A stretch of 64,000 nt of DNA from Woeseiaceae bacterium (GCA_021773035.1 JAJFKU010000023.1:62001-126000); one strand, 5' to 3'; shown: positions 6,884 to 16,714, numbered from the stretch's first letter. The notes: generated from the letters alone by a model not told the origin. Translations and numbers: made by a program.

Positions 6884-9790
6884 ATGACATCGGAAAACAG
6901 AATCAAACCACTATCGTCGCCGATCTCGTCGGCGGTCTCAGTTGCCGTTGCGCTGGCCTGCATGGCGCCAGGTCACTCCGTTGCACAGGATGACGGGGCT
7001 GCGATAGAAGAGATCGTAATAACGGGTTCTCGTATCCGCACCGGGCGGCAGGCAGCGTCCATTCCTGTCGATACGGTCTCTTCCGACGACATCAAGCTTT
7101 CGGGCTATCAGAACGTCGAAGAAATACTCAACAACATGCCGCAGTTCGTACCGTCACGCACGGCGTCGACAAACTCCACGGCGAATCCGACCGCGACCGG
7201 AGCGGCGACACTGGATTTACGCGGTCTTGGTGCTCAGCGCAGCCTGGTATTGGTTAACGGCAGGCGTTACACGTTCTTCGACTCCAGCCAGACGACCGAT
7301 ATCAACAGCATCCCGGCCTCGCTCATCGAGCGTGTGGAAGTGGTAACCGGTGGTGCATCGGCGGTTTACGGATCGGATGCCGTAGGCGGTGTCGTCAACT
7401 TCATATTGCGCGATGACTTCGAGGGCGTCGAGATACGCTCGCAGTTCAACCAGACCAGCGAGGGCGACGGCAGCATCACCGACGTTTCGCTAACGCTCGG
7501 TGGCAATTTCGCCGACGGCAAGGGTAATGCGGTCGTTGCGTTCAATTACCTCGACCGCGATTCGATCATGACAACCGATCGTGGGTTTTCGTCGAGTGTT
7601 CTGACCGACGGCAACGACGCCAACGGCAATCGCGCTCTCGTTCAGGGCGGCAGCAGTTTTGTACCGAACGGGCGCTTCCAGGGAATTCCATCGAGCGCTG
7701 CCGACATTGCGGCGATTCCGGGCCTGGACGCCGCGTTGGCGGCGGCTGGTTTGACGGGTATCGGCGGTGACGGTTTCATTCCCGACGACGGCGGCATGAA
7801 CGTACGCCCGTTCTCCCGTCCGGGCGATCTCTACAACTACACGCTCGACAACTTCCTGCGTATTCCGCAGGAACGTTACAACCTGACCATGCTGGCAGAC
7901 TATGACGTCGGCGAAAATGCATCGGTCTATTTTGAAGGTGCTTATTCGCACAACCGGACCAGCACGGGTTTCGCGCCGGCCTTCATCAATGAGGTTCTGC
8001 CCGTCGAAGTGAATAATCCCTACATCAGCCCGGAGCTTAGCGCCGTACTGCAGCTGCTCGATGCCAACGAAGCGGGTGCCGCTGCCAACGACGGACTCGT
8101 TGGACTCGGTATCCGCCGTCGTCTCGTCGAGGCCGGCGCGCGGCGCAATCAGGATACGCGTAACGCGTTCAGGGTTCTGATGGGCCTTGAAGGCAGCTTT
8201 AACGACTACGATTACAATGCCTACTACTCCTACGCGAGATCGGACAACACACAGATCCAGCAGGGTAACGTGTCGAGAGCCGCGTTCAGGGCCGGCATAT
8301 TGTCCAGCGGCGGGGCCGCTCCGGTCGTCAATCCGTTCGGACCGAACATATCGGCCGCGGGTGTCGACTTTATCGATATCGCCGCCACCAATATCGAAGC
8401 GACAGAACTGAACGTATTCGGCGCGACATTGAGCGGTGATCTGTTCGAACTACCGGGCGGACCTTTGGCAGCACTGATAGGAACAGAGTGGCGCTCCAGC
8501 TCAGTCGATTTCAATCCCGACGAGGCTTTGTTAACCGGAGACGTTGCCGGTTTCAACTCAATTGACCCGGCGGCCGGCCAGATCGACGTCTGGGAACTGT
8601 TCGTGGAGTTCCGCGTGCCGTTGATAACGGACGTGTCCGGCATCGAGGCTCTGGACGCAACGGCCGCATTTCGGTACTCGGACTACGACCTGGACCAAAC
8701 AGGCGGTGTGAACACTTTCCTTGGTGGCTTGGACTGGAAGGTGAACGACAATTTGGCCTTCGGCACGCAGTTCCAGCGTGCGATTCGTGCCCCGAGCGTA
8801 GGCGAAGCCTTCGGCGGACAACGTTTGTTCCCGGTTAGCGCTTCCGATCCGTGTGCAGATCCGACGGCAGCAGGGGATGCGACGATCAGCGCGCTTTGTG
8901 TGGCAACCGGTGTGCCAACGGCACTGGTGGGCGATCCGACCATTCAGCCAAACAACGAGATCCCGGGCCTGTTCGGCGGCAACCCGAATCTGGCTGAGGA
9001 GGAATCCGATACCTTTACGCTGAGCGCAATCATCACACCGGAAGCGCTGCCTAACTTACGCGTATCGATCGATTACTTCGATATCGAAGTTAAGGATGCC
9101 ATCGGCGCTTTCGGCGGTTCGGTGAACAACATACTGAGTGTTTGTTACACCCAGGTTCAGGACATCAACAGCACGGCGTGCCAGGCGGTTGGCCGTAACT
9201 CGACCTCCGGCGTCATCGATACGCTTAATCCGGTGCTGGCAACGAACGTTAACGTCGGCGGCCTGGAGACCTCCGGTATCGACCTGCAGGTGGGCTATAC
9301 CTTCGATCTCGACTTTGGCATCGGCGGCGGCAGCGAACTCGGTATCGTCTTCAACGCCACCTTCCTCGATGAATACAACCTGATCCCGATCGCCGAGCTG
9401 AGCACCGTGAACGACTGTGCCGGTGCCTTTGGCCGGACCTGTGGCGAGCCGAAGTCGGAAATGAAAACCAATACGCAGATCAACTGGACCTCAGGCGACC
9501 TGACGGTCGGACTGCGGCATCGCTGGGGCGAGGAAACCACGCTTGACGAGGTTCAGTTCGGCCAGGATCCAAGCACCAAGGCCGTCCCGGTACTGGATGG
9601 CGGTGGCTACCTGGACCTGTCGTTCAACTACGAATACAGCGACGACCTGTCCATCTGGGGCGGCATCATCAACGTACTGGATGAGGACCCACCGTTGCTG
9701 GGTTCACGCCAGGTTCGCGCCAATACCAGCCCGGACACTTTCAGTCCGACCGGTGCTGAACTGTTCATCGGCGGTGCCTACCGGTTCTAA
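6884..9790 (+). CDS. TonB-dependent outer-membrane receptor
   Basis: A 968-residue receptor for active uptake across the outer membrane powered by TonB-ExbBD. A signal peptide ending about SVAQ precedes a short TonB-box region and the plug (IEEIVITGSRI, LRGLGAQRSLVLVNGRR, VVTGGASAVYGSDAVGGVVN). The rest is a long beta-barrel with alternating aromatic strands, ending in GGAYRF with C-terminal Phe, the usual BAM signal. The ATG at 6884 is chosen because GAGGGAG at 6872-6878 is well spaced; a GTG at 6851 lacks this. The sequence resembles large receptors with poorly defined ligands (peptide or glycan type). No partner lies beside it except the methyltransferase downstream, behind a terminator. 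A weak sigma54-like element at 6762-6776 may link it to the regulator at 1318-5802. Confidence 0.93.
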   Translation: MTSENRIKPLSSPISSAVSVAVALACMAPGHSVAQDDGAAIEEIVITGSRIRTGRQAASIPVDTVSSDDIKLSGYQNVEEILNNMPQFVPSRTASTNSTANPTATGAATLDLRGLGAQRSLVLVNGRRYTFFDSSQTTDINSIPASLIERVEVVTGGASAVYGSDAVGGVVNFILRDDFEGVEIRSQFNQTSEGDGSITDVSLTLGGNFADGKGNAVVAFNYLDRDSIMTTDRGFSSSVLTDGNDANGNRALVQGGSSFVPNGRFQGIPSSAADIAAIPGLDAALAAAGLTGIGGDGFIPDDGGMNVRPFSRPGDLYNYTLDNFLRIPQERYNLTMLADYDVGENASVYFEGAYSHNRTSTGFAPAFINEVLPVEVNNPYISPELSAVLQLLDANEAGAAANDGLVGLGIRRRLVEAGARRNQDTRNAFRVLMGLEGSFNDYDYNAYYSYARSDNTQIQQGNVSRAAFRAGILSSGGAAPVVNPFGPNISAAGVDFIDIAATNIEATELNVFGATLSGDLFELPGGPLAALIGTEWRSSSVDFNPDEALLTGDVAGFNSIDPAAGQIDVWELFVEFRVPLITDVSGIEALDATAAFRYSDYDLDQTGGVNTFLGGLDWKVNDNLAFGTQFQRAIRAPSVGEAFGGQRLFPVSASDPCADPTAAGDATISALCVATGVPTALVGDPTIQPNNEIPGLFGGNPNLAEEESDTFTLSAIITPEALPNLRVSIDYFDIEVKDAIGAFGGSVNNILSVCYTQVQDINSTACQAVGRNSTSGVIDTLNPVLATNVNVGGLETSGIDLQVGYTFDLDFGIGGGSELGIVFNATFLDEYNLIPIAELSTVNDCAGAFGRTCGEPKSEMKTNTQINWTSGDLTVGLRHRWGEETTLDEVQFGQDPSTKAVPVLDGGGYLDLSFNYEYSDDLSIWGGIINVLDEDPPLLGSRQVRANTSPDTFSPTGAELFIGGAYRF

Positions 9791-9801
9791 GGCAGTCAAC
9801 A

Positions 9802-9827
9802 GGCGGAAGGTCGAGCGACCTTCCGCC
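9802..9827 (+). terminator. Hairpin terminator after the TonB receptor
   Basis: GGCGGAAGGTCG and CGACCTTCCGCC form a perfect 12-bp GC-rich stem around a minimal AG loop, 11 bases past the receptor stop. There is no strong T-run, so termination may be partial. Confidence 0.65.
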
Positions 9828-9861
9828 GTTCGGCAGCCGATCTGATAGGCTGGTGATCGAT

Positions 9862-10869
9862 ATGCCCGAGCAAAGCGATGTACTGTGGGAATGGAGCGTA
9901 TTCTGGCACTCAGATCAGCTGCAGTCCTGTCTGCCCGATACGTCAGCGAGCGGCGACGATAGTCTGCAGGGACGATGGCGTCGTTTCTTCGAGGCCCTGC
10001 CCGGCGGCGCCGAAGTCCTCGATCTCGGTACCGGCAACGGCGGCCTGGCGACGCAGGCTGTGGCGGTATCGAAAACCAGGGCTATGCCGTTTTCCATTCA
10101 TGGTGTCGACCTGGCCGACATCGAGCCTGCCCGCTTCGTCGCATCGGCCAAAAATCTGCTGACCGAAGTGATGTTTCATGCCCGCACATCGATGGAAAAA
10201 CTGCCGTTCGACGATGCCCGTTTTGACGCCGTTGCAAGTCAGTATGCGATTGAGTATTCGAATACGCACAAAAGTCTGCCCGAAGCGTTGCGGGTAATGA
10301 AGGACGGCGCCTGCTTCCGTTTTCTTGTGCATGCCGATGACGGCGTATTGAAGGAACGCTGCCGGCTGCAGGCGGCTCAGGCCGATCGGATACTCGACAG
10401 CGAGCTGTTTTCTGCAACAGGGGGTTTGCTGCAACGTCTGGTGGCAGCGGAGGCGAATAATACGCCACAGACACTCGCGGCCGCTGAGCAGGCGATCACT
10501 GCAGTCAAGGCGGTGTTTGACGATCTTGAATCCCATTTCGAAGGCGATGAAGATCGGAGCCTCGTGAACAATCTGTTCGCTGCGGTCAGAAGCTTGCCTG
10601 GAAAGAGGAGGACGCACGGTGTCGATGCCCTGATTGCGATGAAAGACGATATTCGCCGCTTGCTGCTGGCGCAGTCCAGACGGCTCAAGTCCATGCAGAA
10701 CGCCGCACTCGATGACGCTGCGGCCGCTGAGCTGGTCGATCGCTTACGAGCCCTGGGCGCGCAGAACGTCGTACTTGAAGCGGCAACGACAGGCCACGAT
10801 GCCGAATGTGTCGGCTACTGGTTATCCGGCGACAAGGCGGCAGGCAGCGGAGCATCCCGGTATGAATAG
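9862..10869 (+). CDS. SAM-dependent class I methyltransferase
   Basis: A 335-residue cytoplasmic protein with a Methyltransf_11-type Rossmann core. Motif I EVLDLGTGNGG is at residues 51-61, the motif II region HGVDLADIEPARF follows, and a FDAVASQYAIEYS segment matches the post-motif region. The C-terminal third is helical and without a recognised domain. ATG 9862 is preferred over GTG 9853. The stop overlaps the start of the next gene, a peptide-binding lipoprotein, by 8 bases, so the two are probably translationally coupled. This suggests, but does not show, that the methyl acceptor relates to the imported ligand. Confidence 0.8.
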   Translation: MPEQSDVLWEWSVFWHSDQLQSCLPDTSASGDDSLQGRWRRFFEALPGGAEVLDLGTGNGGLATQAVAVSKTRAMPFSIHGVDLADIEPARFVASAKNLLTEVMFHARTSMEKLPFDDARFDAVASQYAIEYSNTHKSLPEALRVMKDGACFRFLVHADDGVLKERCRLQAAQADRILDSELFSATGGLLQRLVAAEANNTPQTLAAAEQAITAVKAVFDDLESHFEGDEDRSLVNNLFAAVRSLPGKRRTHGVDALIAMKDDIRRLLLAQSRRLKSMQNAALDDAAAAELVDRLRALGAQNVVLEAATTGHDAECVGYWLSGDKAAGSGASRYE

Positions 10870-12454
10870 ACGTGGGTTTCTGGCCGGCGCGGCCTCGATG
10901 ACCGGTGTCGTATTGTCGGGCTGCACACCGCCGGATAACAGCAACGTTCTGCGCGCTGTTTTGCATGCAGATTTACAGTCGCTCGATCCGGTCGTGACTA
11001 CGATCGGTATCGTGCAGCGGCATGCGCTGATGGTTTACGATTTCCTGTTCGGCCGCGATGTTGGCGGTGTGCCGCGGCCGCAGATGGTCGATCGCTGGAC
11101 GATGAGTCCGGACAGGCTCAACTGGGACTTTACGCTGCGCGACGGGCTGCGGTTTCATGACGGTGCACCGGTTACCGCCGTGGATGTCGTCGCATCGCTG
11201 CGTCGTTGGGGCGCGCGGGATGCTTATGGCCGGCAAATTTTCGCCGTGACTGAAAACCTGCAGGCAGTGAGCGACACGCGCTTTGTCTGGCAACTTAACA
11301 AGCCTTATGGATTACTGCTGCACGCCTTGTCCAAAACCGGCGGGCCGGTGGCGGCTATCATGCCGGAGCGAATAGCGAACACCAGCCCGACAACGTCGAT
11401 TGAGGACAGTACTGGTTCCGGACCGTTCGTGTTCGACGTCGATGCCTGGGTTCCCGGCGCAAAGGTCGTCTATCGCCGTAACCCCGCCTATGTGCCGCGC
11501 AATGAACCGCCAAACGCGACCGCTGGTGGCAAGAACGTTTACGTGGATACCGTCGAATGGATTAACATCCGTGACCCGCAATCGGCGGTACTGGCACTGG
11601 CCAACGGCGAAATCGACTTCGTCGAAAACCCGTCGCCCGAGTTTTTGCCGCTGCTGCGCGACGCGGGCGTCGTTATCCAGCGCTCCGACACCCTGGGCTT
11701 TCAGGGCATGTTGCGGATGAATCATCTGCATCCGCCGTTCGACGACAAACGGGCGCGGCAGGCGTTGTTGTACCTTATCGATCAGGAGCGCTATCTGCAG
11801 GCCATGTTCGGCGATCCCGAAGTGACCAATGCCTGCAATGCCTTCTTCGTCTGCGGTTCGCCGCTCGAAAGTACTGCCGGGGTGCCGGCCGGCATTGGCA
11901 AAGACCGGGACAAGGCGCGTGAGCTGATGCAGGCATCCGGCTACGACGGACGCCCGCTGGTAATTCTGCACCCCACCGATATTCAGTTCATGAATCTCGC
12001 TACCCTGGTTTTGGCCGACGATCTGAAATCCATCGGCGTTGACGTCGATCTGCAGGCGATGGATTTTGGCGCGATGGGTTCGCGGCGCGTCAATCGCTCT
12101 GCGCCGGACGCCGGCGGCTGGGACATCGGTCTGACGTATTGGCCGGGCGGCAATGTTTCGGATCCCGTCGGCAATGTGCCCATGCAGGCGAATTGCGATC
12201 TGGCGTGGCCGGGCTGGCCCTGTGACGCTGCGCATCAGGCAATGATCGACGCGTTTCCTTTCGCAGCGGACGATCAGTCCCGACGGGCGCTGGCTGATCG
12301 AATCCAGGCAAGTGCTTATGACCTTGTGCCTTACGTACCTATCGGCCAGTGGTTTGCGCCGGTAGCTTATAGTCCGCGTGTTTCGGGAGTGCTCGGCGTG
12401 CCGGGCAGCACTGTCTTGTGGAATATCGAAAAGGCGCCGTACCGGCCGCTTTAG
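10862..12454 (+). CDS. Family 5 extracellular solute-binding lipoprotein (peptide ABC importer), Tat-exported
   Basis: A 530-residue SBP_bac_5 protein that binds peptides or similar ligands in the periplasm. The N-terminus MNRRGFLAGAASMTGVVLSG is a twin-arginine signal followed by lipobox LSGC with Cys21, so it should be Tat-exported and lipid-anchored. Family features include LQSLDPVVTT, the LRDGLRFHDGAPVTAVDVVAS region, GSGPFVF and late Trp-rich segments. ATG 10862 is chosen because it starts the signal peptide and overlaps the methyltransferase stop (ATGAATAG). The matching permease and ATPase genes lie convergently at 12796-16601, an uncommon arrangement for this importer type. Confidence 0.92.
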   Translation: MNRRGFLAGAASMTGVVLSGCTPPDNSNVLRAVLHADLQSLDPVVTTIGIVQRHALMVYDFLFGRDVGGVPRPQMVDRWTMSPDRLNWDFTLRDGLRFHDGAPVTAVDVVASLRRWGARDAYGRQIFAVTENLQAVSDTRFVWQLNKPYGLLLHALSKTGGPVAAIMPERIANTSPTTSIEDSTGSGPFVFDVDAWVPGAKVVYRRNPAYVPRNEPPNATAGGKNVYVDTVEWINIRDPQSAVLALANGEIDFVENPSPEFLPLLRDAGVVIQRSDTLGFQGMLRMNHLHPPFDDKRARQALLYLIDQERYLQAMFGDPEVTNACNAFFVCGSPLESTAGVPAGIGKDRDKARELMQASGYDGRPLVILHPTDIQFMNLATLVLADDLKSIGVDVDLQAMDFGAMGSRRVNRSAPDAGGWDIGLTYWPGGNVSDPVGNVPMQANCDLAWPGWPCDAAHQAMIDAFPFAADDQSRRALADRIQASAYDLVPYVPIGQWFAPVAYSPRVSGVLGVPGSTVLWNIEKAPYRPL

Positions 12455-12524
12455 GACGAATGGTACTTACCTTAGCTTTTTGGTAGCTGTGTCTGAGCTG
12501 ACATTGGCGAACTTTAATCGGCGC

Positions 12525-12610
12525 AGGCGGACGGGCGACAGAGTACTTACAGGGAATGGCTCCCTGCGGTCCGCTTTATTTCCCGTAAGCACTCTCTCAC
12601 CCGCCCGCTT
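12525..12610. repeat. Long imperfect hairpin A with conserved 31-bp core
   Basis: Arms of about 32 nt (12525-12556 and 12580-12610) pair with a few mismatches and one bulge. The centre 12553-12583 is a 31-bp core that recurs exactly, as reverse complement, at 12709-12739 in hairpin B. It lies in the 341-base gap between the convergent binding-protein and ATPase genes, which has no credible coding sequence. Confidence 0.75.
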
Positions 12611-12630
12611 ACAACGCTTAACGTAGTCGT

Positions 12631-12661
12631 CCGGTCAGCACTTCGCATCTGCTCTGACCGG
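12631..12661. repeat. Short hairpin between the two large hairpins
   Basis: CCGGTCAG and CTGACCGG form a perfect 8-bp stem with a 15-nt loop. It is the middle of three stem-loops filling the convergent intergenic region 12455-12795 and may help termination. Confidence 0.5.
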
Positions 12662-12685
12662 GATGTACCGGCCACTGTCTCAAGG

Positions 12686-12762
12686 CATCGGTCTGGAAGG
12701 GGTATACCGGAAATAAAGCGGACCGCAGGGAGCCATTCCGGTATACCCCTTCCAGACCGATG
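12686..12762. repeat. Perfect 27-bp stem hairpin B with inverted copy of the core
   Basis: Arms 12686-12712 and 12736-12762 are perfectly complementary over 27 bp, with a 23-nt loop at 12713-12735. The loop plus four stem bases on each side (12709-12739) is the exact reverse complement of 12553-12583 in hairpin A, while the outer stems of A and B are unrelated. This points to a repeat family with constant loop and changing stem. It sits just past the stop of the minus-strand ATPase gene. Confidence 0.85.
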
Positions 12763-12795
12763 ACCCTGCGAAAATGCCAGTGCGTCGAAGTCAGG

Positions 12796-13794
12796 TTAGA
12801 AGGGTTGCAAAGCACCGGGTTTCGCGAAGTGGCAGGCTGTTTTATGTCCGTCAACCTGTGTTTCCAGCGGCGGTTCCTCCTGGGCACAAATAGCCTCCGC
12901 AATCGGGCAGCGCGAGCGAAAACGGCAACCCGAGGGTGGGTTTGCCGGGCTTGGAATGTCGCCCTGCAGAACTATGCGTTTGCTGGCGGCATCCGGATCG
13001 ACGCTGGGAACCGCCGAGAGCAGAGCCTTCGTATACGGATGGCGGGGATTTTTAAACAGGGTTTTCTTGTCTGCAATCTCGACGATCTTGCCCAGATACA
13101 TGACGGCCACCCGTGCCGAGATGTGCTCGACCACGGCAAGATCATGCGCGATGAACAGGTAGGCCAGACCGAACTCCTGTTGCAGGTCGACCAGCAGGTT
13201 GATCACCTGCGCCTGTACCGAGACGTCGAGCGCCGATACGGGTTCATCGAGTACGATCAAATCCGGTTTGGTGCCGAGCGCACGGGCGATACCTATTCGC
13301 TGGCGTTGCCCGCCGGAAAACTCGTGCGGATAACGATCCACCTGGTCCGCACGCAGGCCAACGCGCCGGAACAATTCTTCTACCTCGGCTCGCAGCGCGG
13401 CTCCTTTGGCGAGCCCATAGTTCGCGATGGGTTCGGCAACTGACTGGCCGACGCTGCGCCGCGGGTTCAGCGAAGCGTAGGGATCCTGAAAAACAACCTG
13501 CAGATGCCTGCGCAGTGGTCGCAATGTGGCCCGCGACGATCGCGATATGTCCTGTCCCTGCAATTCGATCCTGCCGCGTGTCGGTTCGAGCAGGCGAAGA
13601 ATCGAGCGGCCGACGGTCGATTTACCACAGCCGCTTTCACCGACGAGGCCCAGTGTTTCTCCCGCGGCTATGTCAAAGCTGACCCCGTCGACAGCGCGAA
13701 CGATTTTGGTGGGCTTACGGAAGGCGCGATCAACGAGCCCGCCGCCGACGCTAAAGTGTTTAACGAGATCATCGACCTTAAGAAGAGCGCTCAT
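12796..13794 (-). CDS. Peptide ABC transporter ATP-binding subunit, OppF/DppF-like
   Basis: A 332-residue cytoplasmic ATPase that energises the importer. Walker [10 protein letters not shown] is at residues 52-60, signature [14 protein letters not shown], Walker [13 protein letters not shown], and the family C-terminal oligo_HPY extension includes HPYTKALL and the cysteine motif [14 protein letters not shown]. It is the last gene of a four-gene minus-strand operon; its ATG overlaps the stop of the OppD-like gene by four bases. The hairpins at 12525-12762 follow it and probably end the transcript. Whether the substrate is oligopeptide, dipeptide or another family 5 ligand cannot be told. Confidence 0.93.
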   Translation of the reverse strand: MSALLKVDDLVKHFSVGGGLVDRAFRKPTKIVRAVDGVSFDIAAGETLGLVGESGCGKSTVGRSILRLLEPTRGRIELQGQDISRSSRATLRPLRRHLQVVFQDPYASLNPRRSVGQSVAEPIANYGLAKGAALRAEVEELFRRVGLRADQVDRYPHEFSGGQRQRIGIARALGTKPDLIVLDEPVSALDVSVQAQVINLLVDLQQEFGLAYLFIAHDLAVVEHISARVAVMYLGKIVEIADKKTLFKNPRHPYTKALLSAVPSVDPDAASKRIVLQGDIPSPANPPSGCRFRSRCPIAEAICAQEEPPLETQVDGHKTACHFAKPGALQPF

Positions 13795-14792
13795 CGCTCA
13801 TCGCCGACATCGTCGCTGCGCCAACAGGCGGCGAGGTGCTGCGAATCGCCATGCGCGACCAGCGGCGGCGCCTCCGCATGGCAGCGCTCGATGGCCAAGG
13901 CGCAGCGCGGCGCAAACGCGCAGCCGACAATGGGTTCGAGCAAAGACGGTACGGATCCGGGAATTTCCGTCAGGCGCCGGTTCTCTGTGCTTTCGCCGAG
14001 ACGGGGCATGGCGCCGAGCAGGCCGAGCGTGTACGGATGACGGGGCGATGCCAGCAATTCCCGAACGGGGGCTTCCTCGACTTTCCGGCCCGCGTAAACG
14101 ACGAGTACCCGGTCGGCCATTTCGGCAACGACACCGAGGTCGTGGGTGATGAGCAGGATCGACGTGCCGAGCCGGTTTTTCAGGTCGCGCATGAGGTCGA
14201 GAATCTGCGCCTGAATGGTCACGTCGAGCGCGGTAGTCGGTTCATCTGCAATCAGTACTGACGGCGTACAGGCCAGCGCCATCGCGATCATCACGCGTTG
14301 ACACATGCCGCCGGAGAGTTCGTGCGGGTACTGATCGAGACGCTGCTCCGGTTCCGATATCTGCACCAGTTGTAACATTTCCAGTGCACGCGCCCGGGCT
14401 TGCTTCGGTTTCAGACCCTGGTGCAACTGCACCGCTTCGACAATCTGTTCGGCGACGGTGAGAACCGGGTTCAGGCTGGTCATCGGCTCCTGAAAAATCA
14501 TCGCGATATCGTTGCCACGAATGGCCTGCATCTCACTTTCCCGCAGGCTGAACAGACTGCGACCGGCGAACTGAACGTCGCCGTCAGTAATGCGTCCGGG
14601 CGGGTCGGGGATGAGCCGCATCACGGCCAGTGCGCCGACGCTTTTCCCCGAACCGGACTCACCGACAATCGCCAGCGTTTCGCCGGCGCTTAAGACATAG
14701 GAGAAATCGCGCAGCGCGGGCACGACGCCATGATCCGTGCGGAACGTGACGCTGAGATTGTCGACGCTGAGCAGTGCTTGCCGATTGTTCAT
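13791..14792 (-). CDS. Peptide ABC transporter ATP-binding subunit, OppD/DppD-like
   Basis: A 333-residue ATPase pairing with the OppF-like subunit. Walker A GESGSGKS is at residues 44-51, the Q-loop region is [16 protein letters not shown], signature [16 protein letters not shown] and Walker [17 protein letters not shown]. The C-terminal oligo_HPY region has [15 protein letters not shown] and [14 protein letters not shown], in which cysteine-rich extensions of this family often hold an iron-sulfur cluster. It overlaps the downstream gene by four bases and lies 7 bases after the OppC-like permease gene. Confidence 0.93.
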   Translation of the reverse strand: MNNRQALLSVDNLSVTFRTDHGVVPALRDFSYVLSAGETLAIVGESGSGKSVGALAVMRLIPDPPGRITDGDVQFAGRSLFSLRESEMQAIRGNDIAMIFQEPMTSLNPVLTVAEQIVEAVQLHQGLKPKQARARALEMLQLVQISEPEQRLDQYPHELSGGMCQRVMIAMALACTPSVLIADEPTTALDVTIQAQILDLMRDLKNRLGTSILLITHDLGVVAEMADRVLVVYAGRKVEEAPVRELLASPRHPYTLGLLGAMPRLGESTENRRLTEIPGSVPSLLEPIVGCAFAPRCALAIERCHAEAPPLVAHGDSQHLAACWRSDDVGDER

Positions 14793-14799
14793 TTACGGC

Positions 14800-15663
14800 T
14801 CATTTGCGGCTCACGTAGCGGGGGTCGAATACGTCGCGCAGCCCGTCGCCCAGTAAGTTAACGCCCAGTACTGTGAATGACAAAGCGAGGCCCGGGAACA
14901 GTACGATGTGCGGTGCAATCGAAAACACGGTTCGACCCTCCGCGATGATATTGCCCCAGCTCGGCGTCGATGGCGGCGTGCCCGCCCCGATAAAGCTCAA
15001 TATCGCTTCGGTCAGAACTGCGGAGGCGAAGATGTAAGTACCCTGAATGAGCAGTGGCGCGAGTGTATTCGGCAACACGTGTCGCCACAGTATCAACAGG
15101 AACGGTGTTCCGGCCGTAACGGCCGCCTCAACGTAGGGTTGTTCCTTTAACGACAGGACGACGCTTCGTACCAGCCGTGCGACCCGCGGCACTTCCGCGA
15201 TCGAGATCGCAATGATGACATTCTTCAGGCTCGCACCCGTCAGCGAGATTAAGGCGACTGCCAGCAGGATGGAGGGAATAGCCATCAAGCCGTCCATGAC
15301 GCGCATCAGTATCTGGTCCACCCAGCGAACGAAACCGCTCAGCAGCCCGACGATCAGGCCCAGCGAGATGCCCCCGATCGCAACGCCAAAGCCGACCGCC
15401 AGCGATACACGCGCGCCGTAAACCGTGCGGCTGTATACATCGCGTCCGATGAGATCGCCGCCGAACCAGAACTCGGCGCCGGGCGCTTCGAGGCGGTTGA
15501 ACGGCGCAATCGTTTGCGGGTCGACGCTGACCAGCCACGGCGCGGCAAATGCGGCAAACACAGCAAGGCCCAGCATGCCGGCACCGATAATAATATTGGG
15601 GTGACGTTGCCAAAGCCGCGTGAGGCCACCGGCCGGCAACGCCGCTGTTGCTGTGACACTCAA
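14800..15663 (-). CDS. Peptide ABC transporter permease, OppC/DppC-like
   Basis: A 287-residue inner-membrane subunit with about six transmembrane helices and a periplasmic segment after the first (SVDPQTIAPFNRLEAPG, FWFGGDLIGRDVYSRTVYG), typical of DppC/OppC. The EAA coupling loop near EAAVTAGTPFLLILWRHVLP contacts the ATPase. The start overlaps the OppB-like stop by four bases (ATGA), so membrane subunits are translated together. Its length is normal for the family. Confidence 0.93.
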   Translation of the reverse strand: MSVTATAALPAGGLTRLWQRHPNIIIGAGMLGLAVFAAFAAPWLVSVDPQTIAPFNRLEAPGAEFWFGGDLIGRDVYSRTVYGARVSLAVGFGVAIGGISLGLIVGLLSGFVRWVDQILMRVMDGLMAIPSILLAVALISLTGASLKNVIIAISIAEVPRVARLVRSVVLSLKEQPYVEAAVTAGTPFLLILWRHVLPNTLAPLLIQGTYIFASAVLTEAILSFIGAGTPPSTPSWGNIIAEGRTVFSIAPHIVLFPGLALSFTVLGVNLLGDGLRDVFDPRYVSRK

Positions 15664-16601
15664 TGTTTGATCCTCGGATCGAACAGTCCGTAACTCAGAT
15701 CAACCAGTAAATTGACCACGACATAGGTTGCCGAGAACACCAGGATGACGCCCTGAATCACCGGGTAGTCTCTGCGCAGTATGGCATCCACTGTCAGTCG
15801 TCCCAGCCCGGGTATGTTGAAAACCGTTTCGGTCACGACAACGCCGCTGATCAGCAGCGCAAAGCTGATGCCGATAACGGTAACGATCGGTACGGCGGCG
15901 TTCTTGAGCGCGTGCCGGACAAGCACCCGTCTCACCGACAGTCCTTTAGCTCTTGCCGCGCGGATGTAGTCCTGATTCAGGACTTCGAGCATCGTTGTGC
16001 GGGTGATGCGGGCAATCAACGCCGCGTTGATGATGCCGAGCGAAACGGCCGGCAGGATCAGGTGCTGTGCAAAGGGCACAAAACCGTAGGCAATCGGCAC
16101 GTAACCCTGTACCGGCAGCAGCTGCAGCTTGACGGAAAACAGCGCGATCAGTAAATACGACAGGACGAATACCGGTACCGAAAAACCCAGCACAGCGAAG
16201 CTCATTGCCATGCGGTCAACGATGCCGCCGGAGCGCCATGCGGCGATGACGCCCAGCGGGACGGCAATGAGAACGGCGATGAGCAGCGACGCAAGCGTAA
16301 GGGCGATGGTCGGTTCCAGCCGTTGCACGATAAGTTCCATAACCGGCCGCCGCGAGAATATCGATGTGCCCAGATCACCGTGCAGTACGCCGGTGATCCA
16401 CTGGCCGAACCGCACCAGATAGGGCTGGTCGAGCCCCAGCGACACACGCAGTCGTTCGATGTCCTCAGCCGTAGCTTGCTCGCCGGCGAGCACGGCAGCC
16501 GGGTCGCCAGGTGTCAGGTACAAAAGTGAGAACACAATGACCGCGACAATGGTCATTACCGGGATCGTCGCGAGCAGTCGTCGTATCACTACAGCTAACA
16601 T
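15660..16601 (-). CDS. Peptide ABC transporter permease, OppB/DppB-like
   Basis: A 313-residue inner-membrane subunit and first gene of the ABC operon. It begins with the usual N-terminal helix and YLTPGDPAAVLAG motif. The QDYIRAARAKGLS segment is the EAA loop that docks on the ATPase, and the end LVDLSYGLFDPRIKH is the classic C-terminus of DppB-type permeases. The start faces the divergent amidotransferase gene over about 113 bases, where the operon promoter should lie. No binding protein gene is in this operon; the likely one is convergent at 10862. Confidence 0.93.
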   Translation of the reverse strand: MLAVVIRRLLATIPVMTIVAVIVFSLLYLTPGDPAAVLAGEQATAEDIERLRVSLGLDQPYLVRFGQWITGVLHGDLGTSIFSRRPVMELIVQRLEPTIALTLASLLIAVLIAVPLGVIAAWRSGGIVDRMAMSFAVLGFSVPVFVLSYLLIALFSVKLQLLPVQGYVPIAYGFVPFAQHLILPAVSLGIINAALIARITRTTMLEVLNQDYIRAARAKGLSVRRVLVRHALKNAAVPIVTVIGISFALLISGVVVTETVFNIPGLGRLTVDAILRRDYPVIQGVILVFSATYVVVNLLVDLSYGLFDPRIKH

Positions 16602-16714
16602 AGGTCATTGTGTCCCGCTGCAGGCGATGCGCGCAACTACACTTTGGGGTGGTTCGAACGAGCGGGTCGTCGCGTAACATTTCCGCGACAACCTGGATGA
16701 GTCGGGAGACTTGC

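Noticed and set aside
11312-12235. Long open frame antisense to the peptide-binding protein gene
   Set aside because: It is the codon-pattern shadow of a well supported gene, has no recognisable domain and no good start signal.
12378-12902. Short frames encoding NGSLRSALFPV-type peptides on both strands
   Set aside because: The shared peptide is just the translation of the 31-bp inverted core in hairpins A and B; not independent genes.
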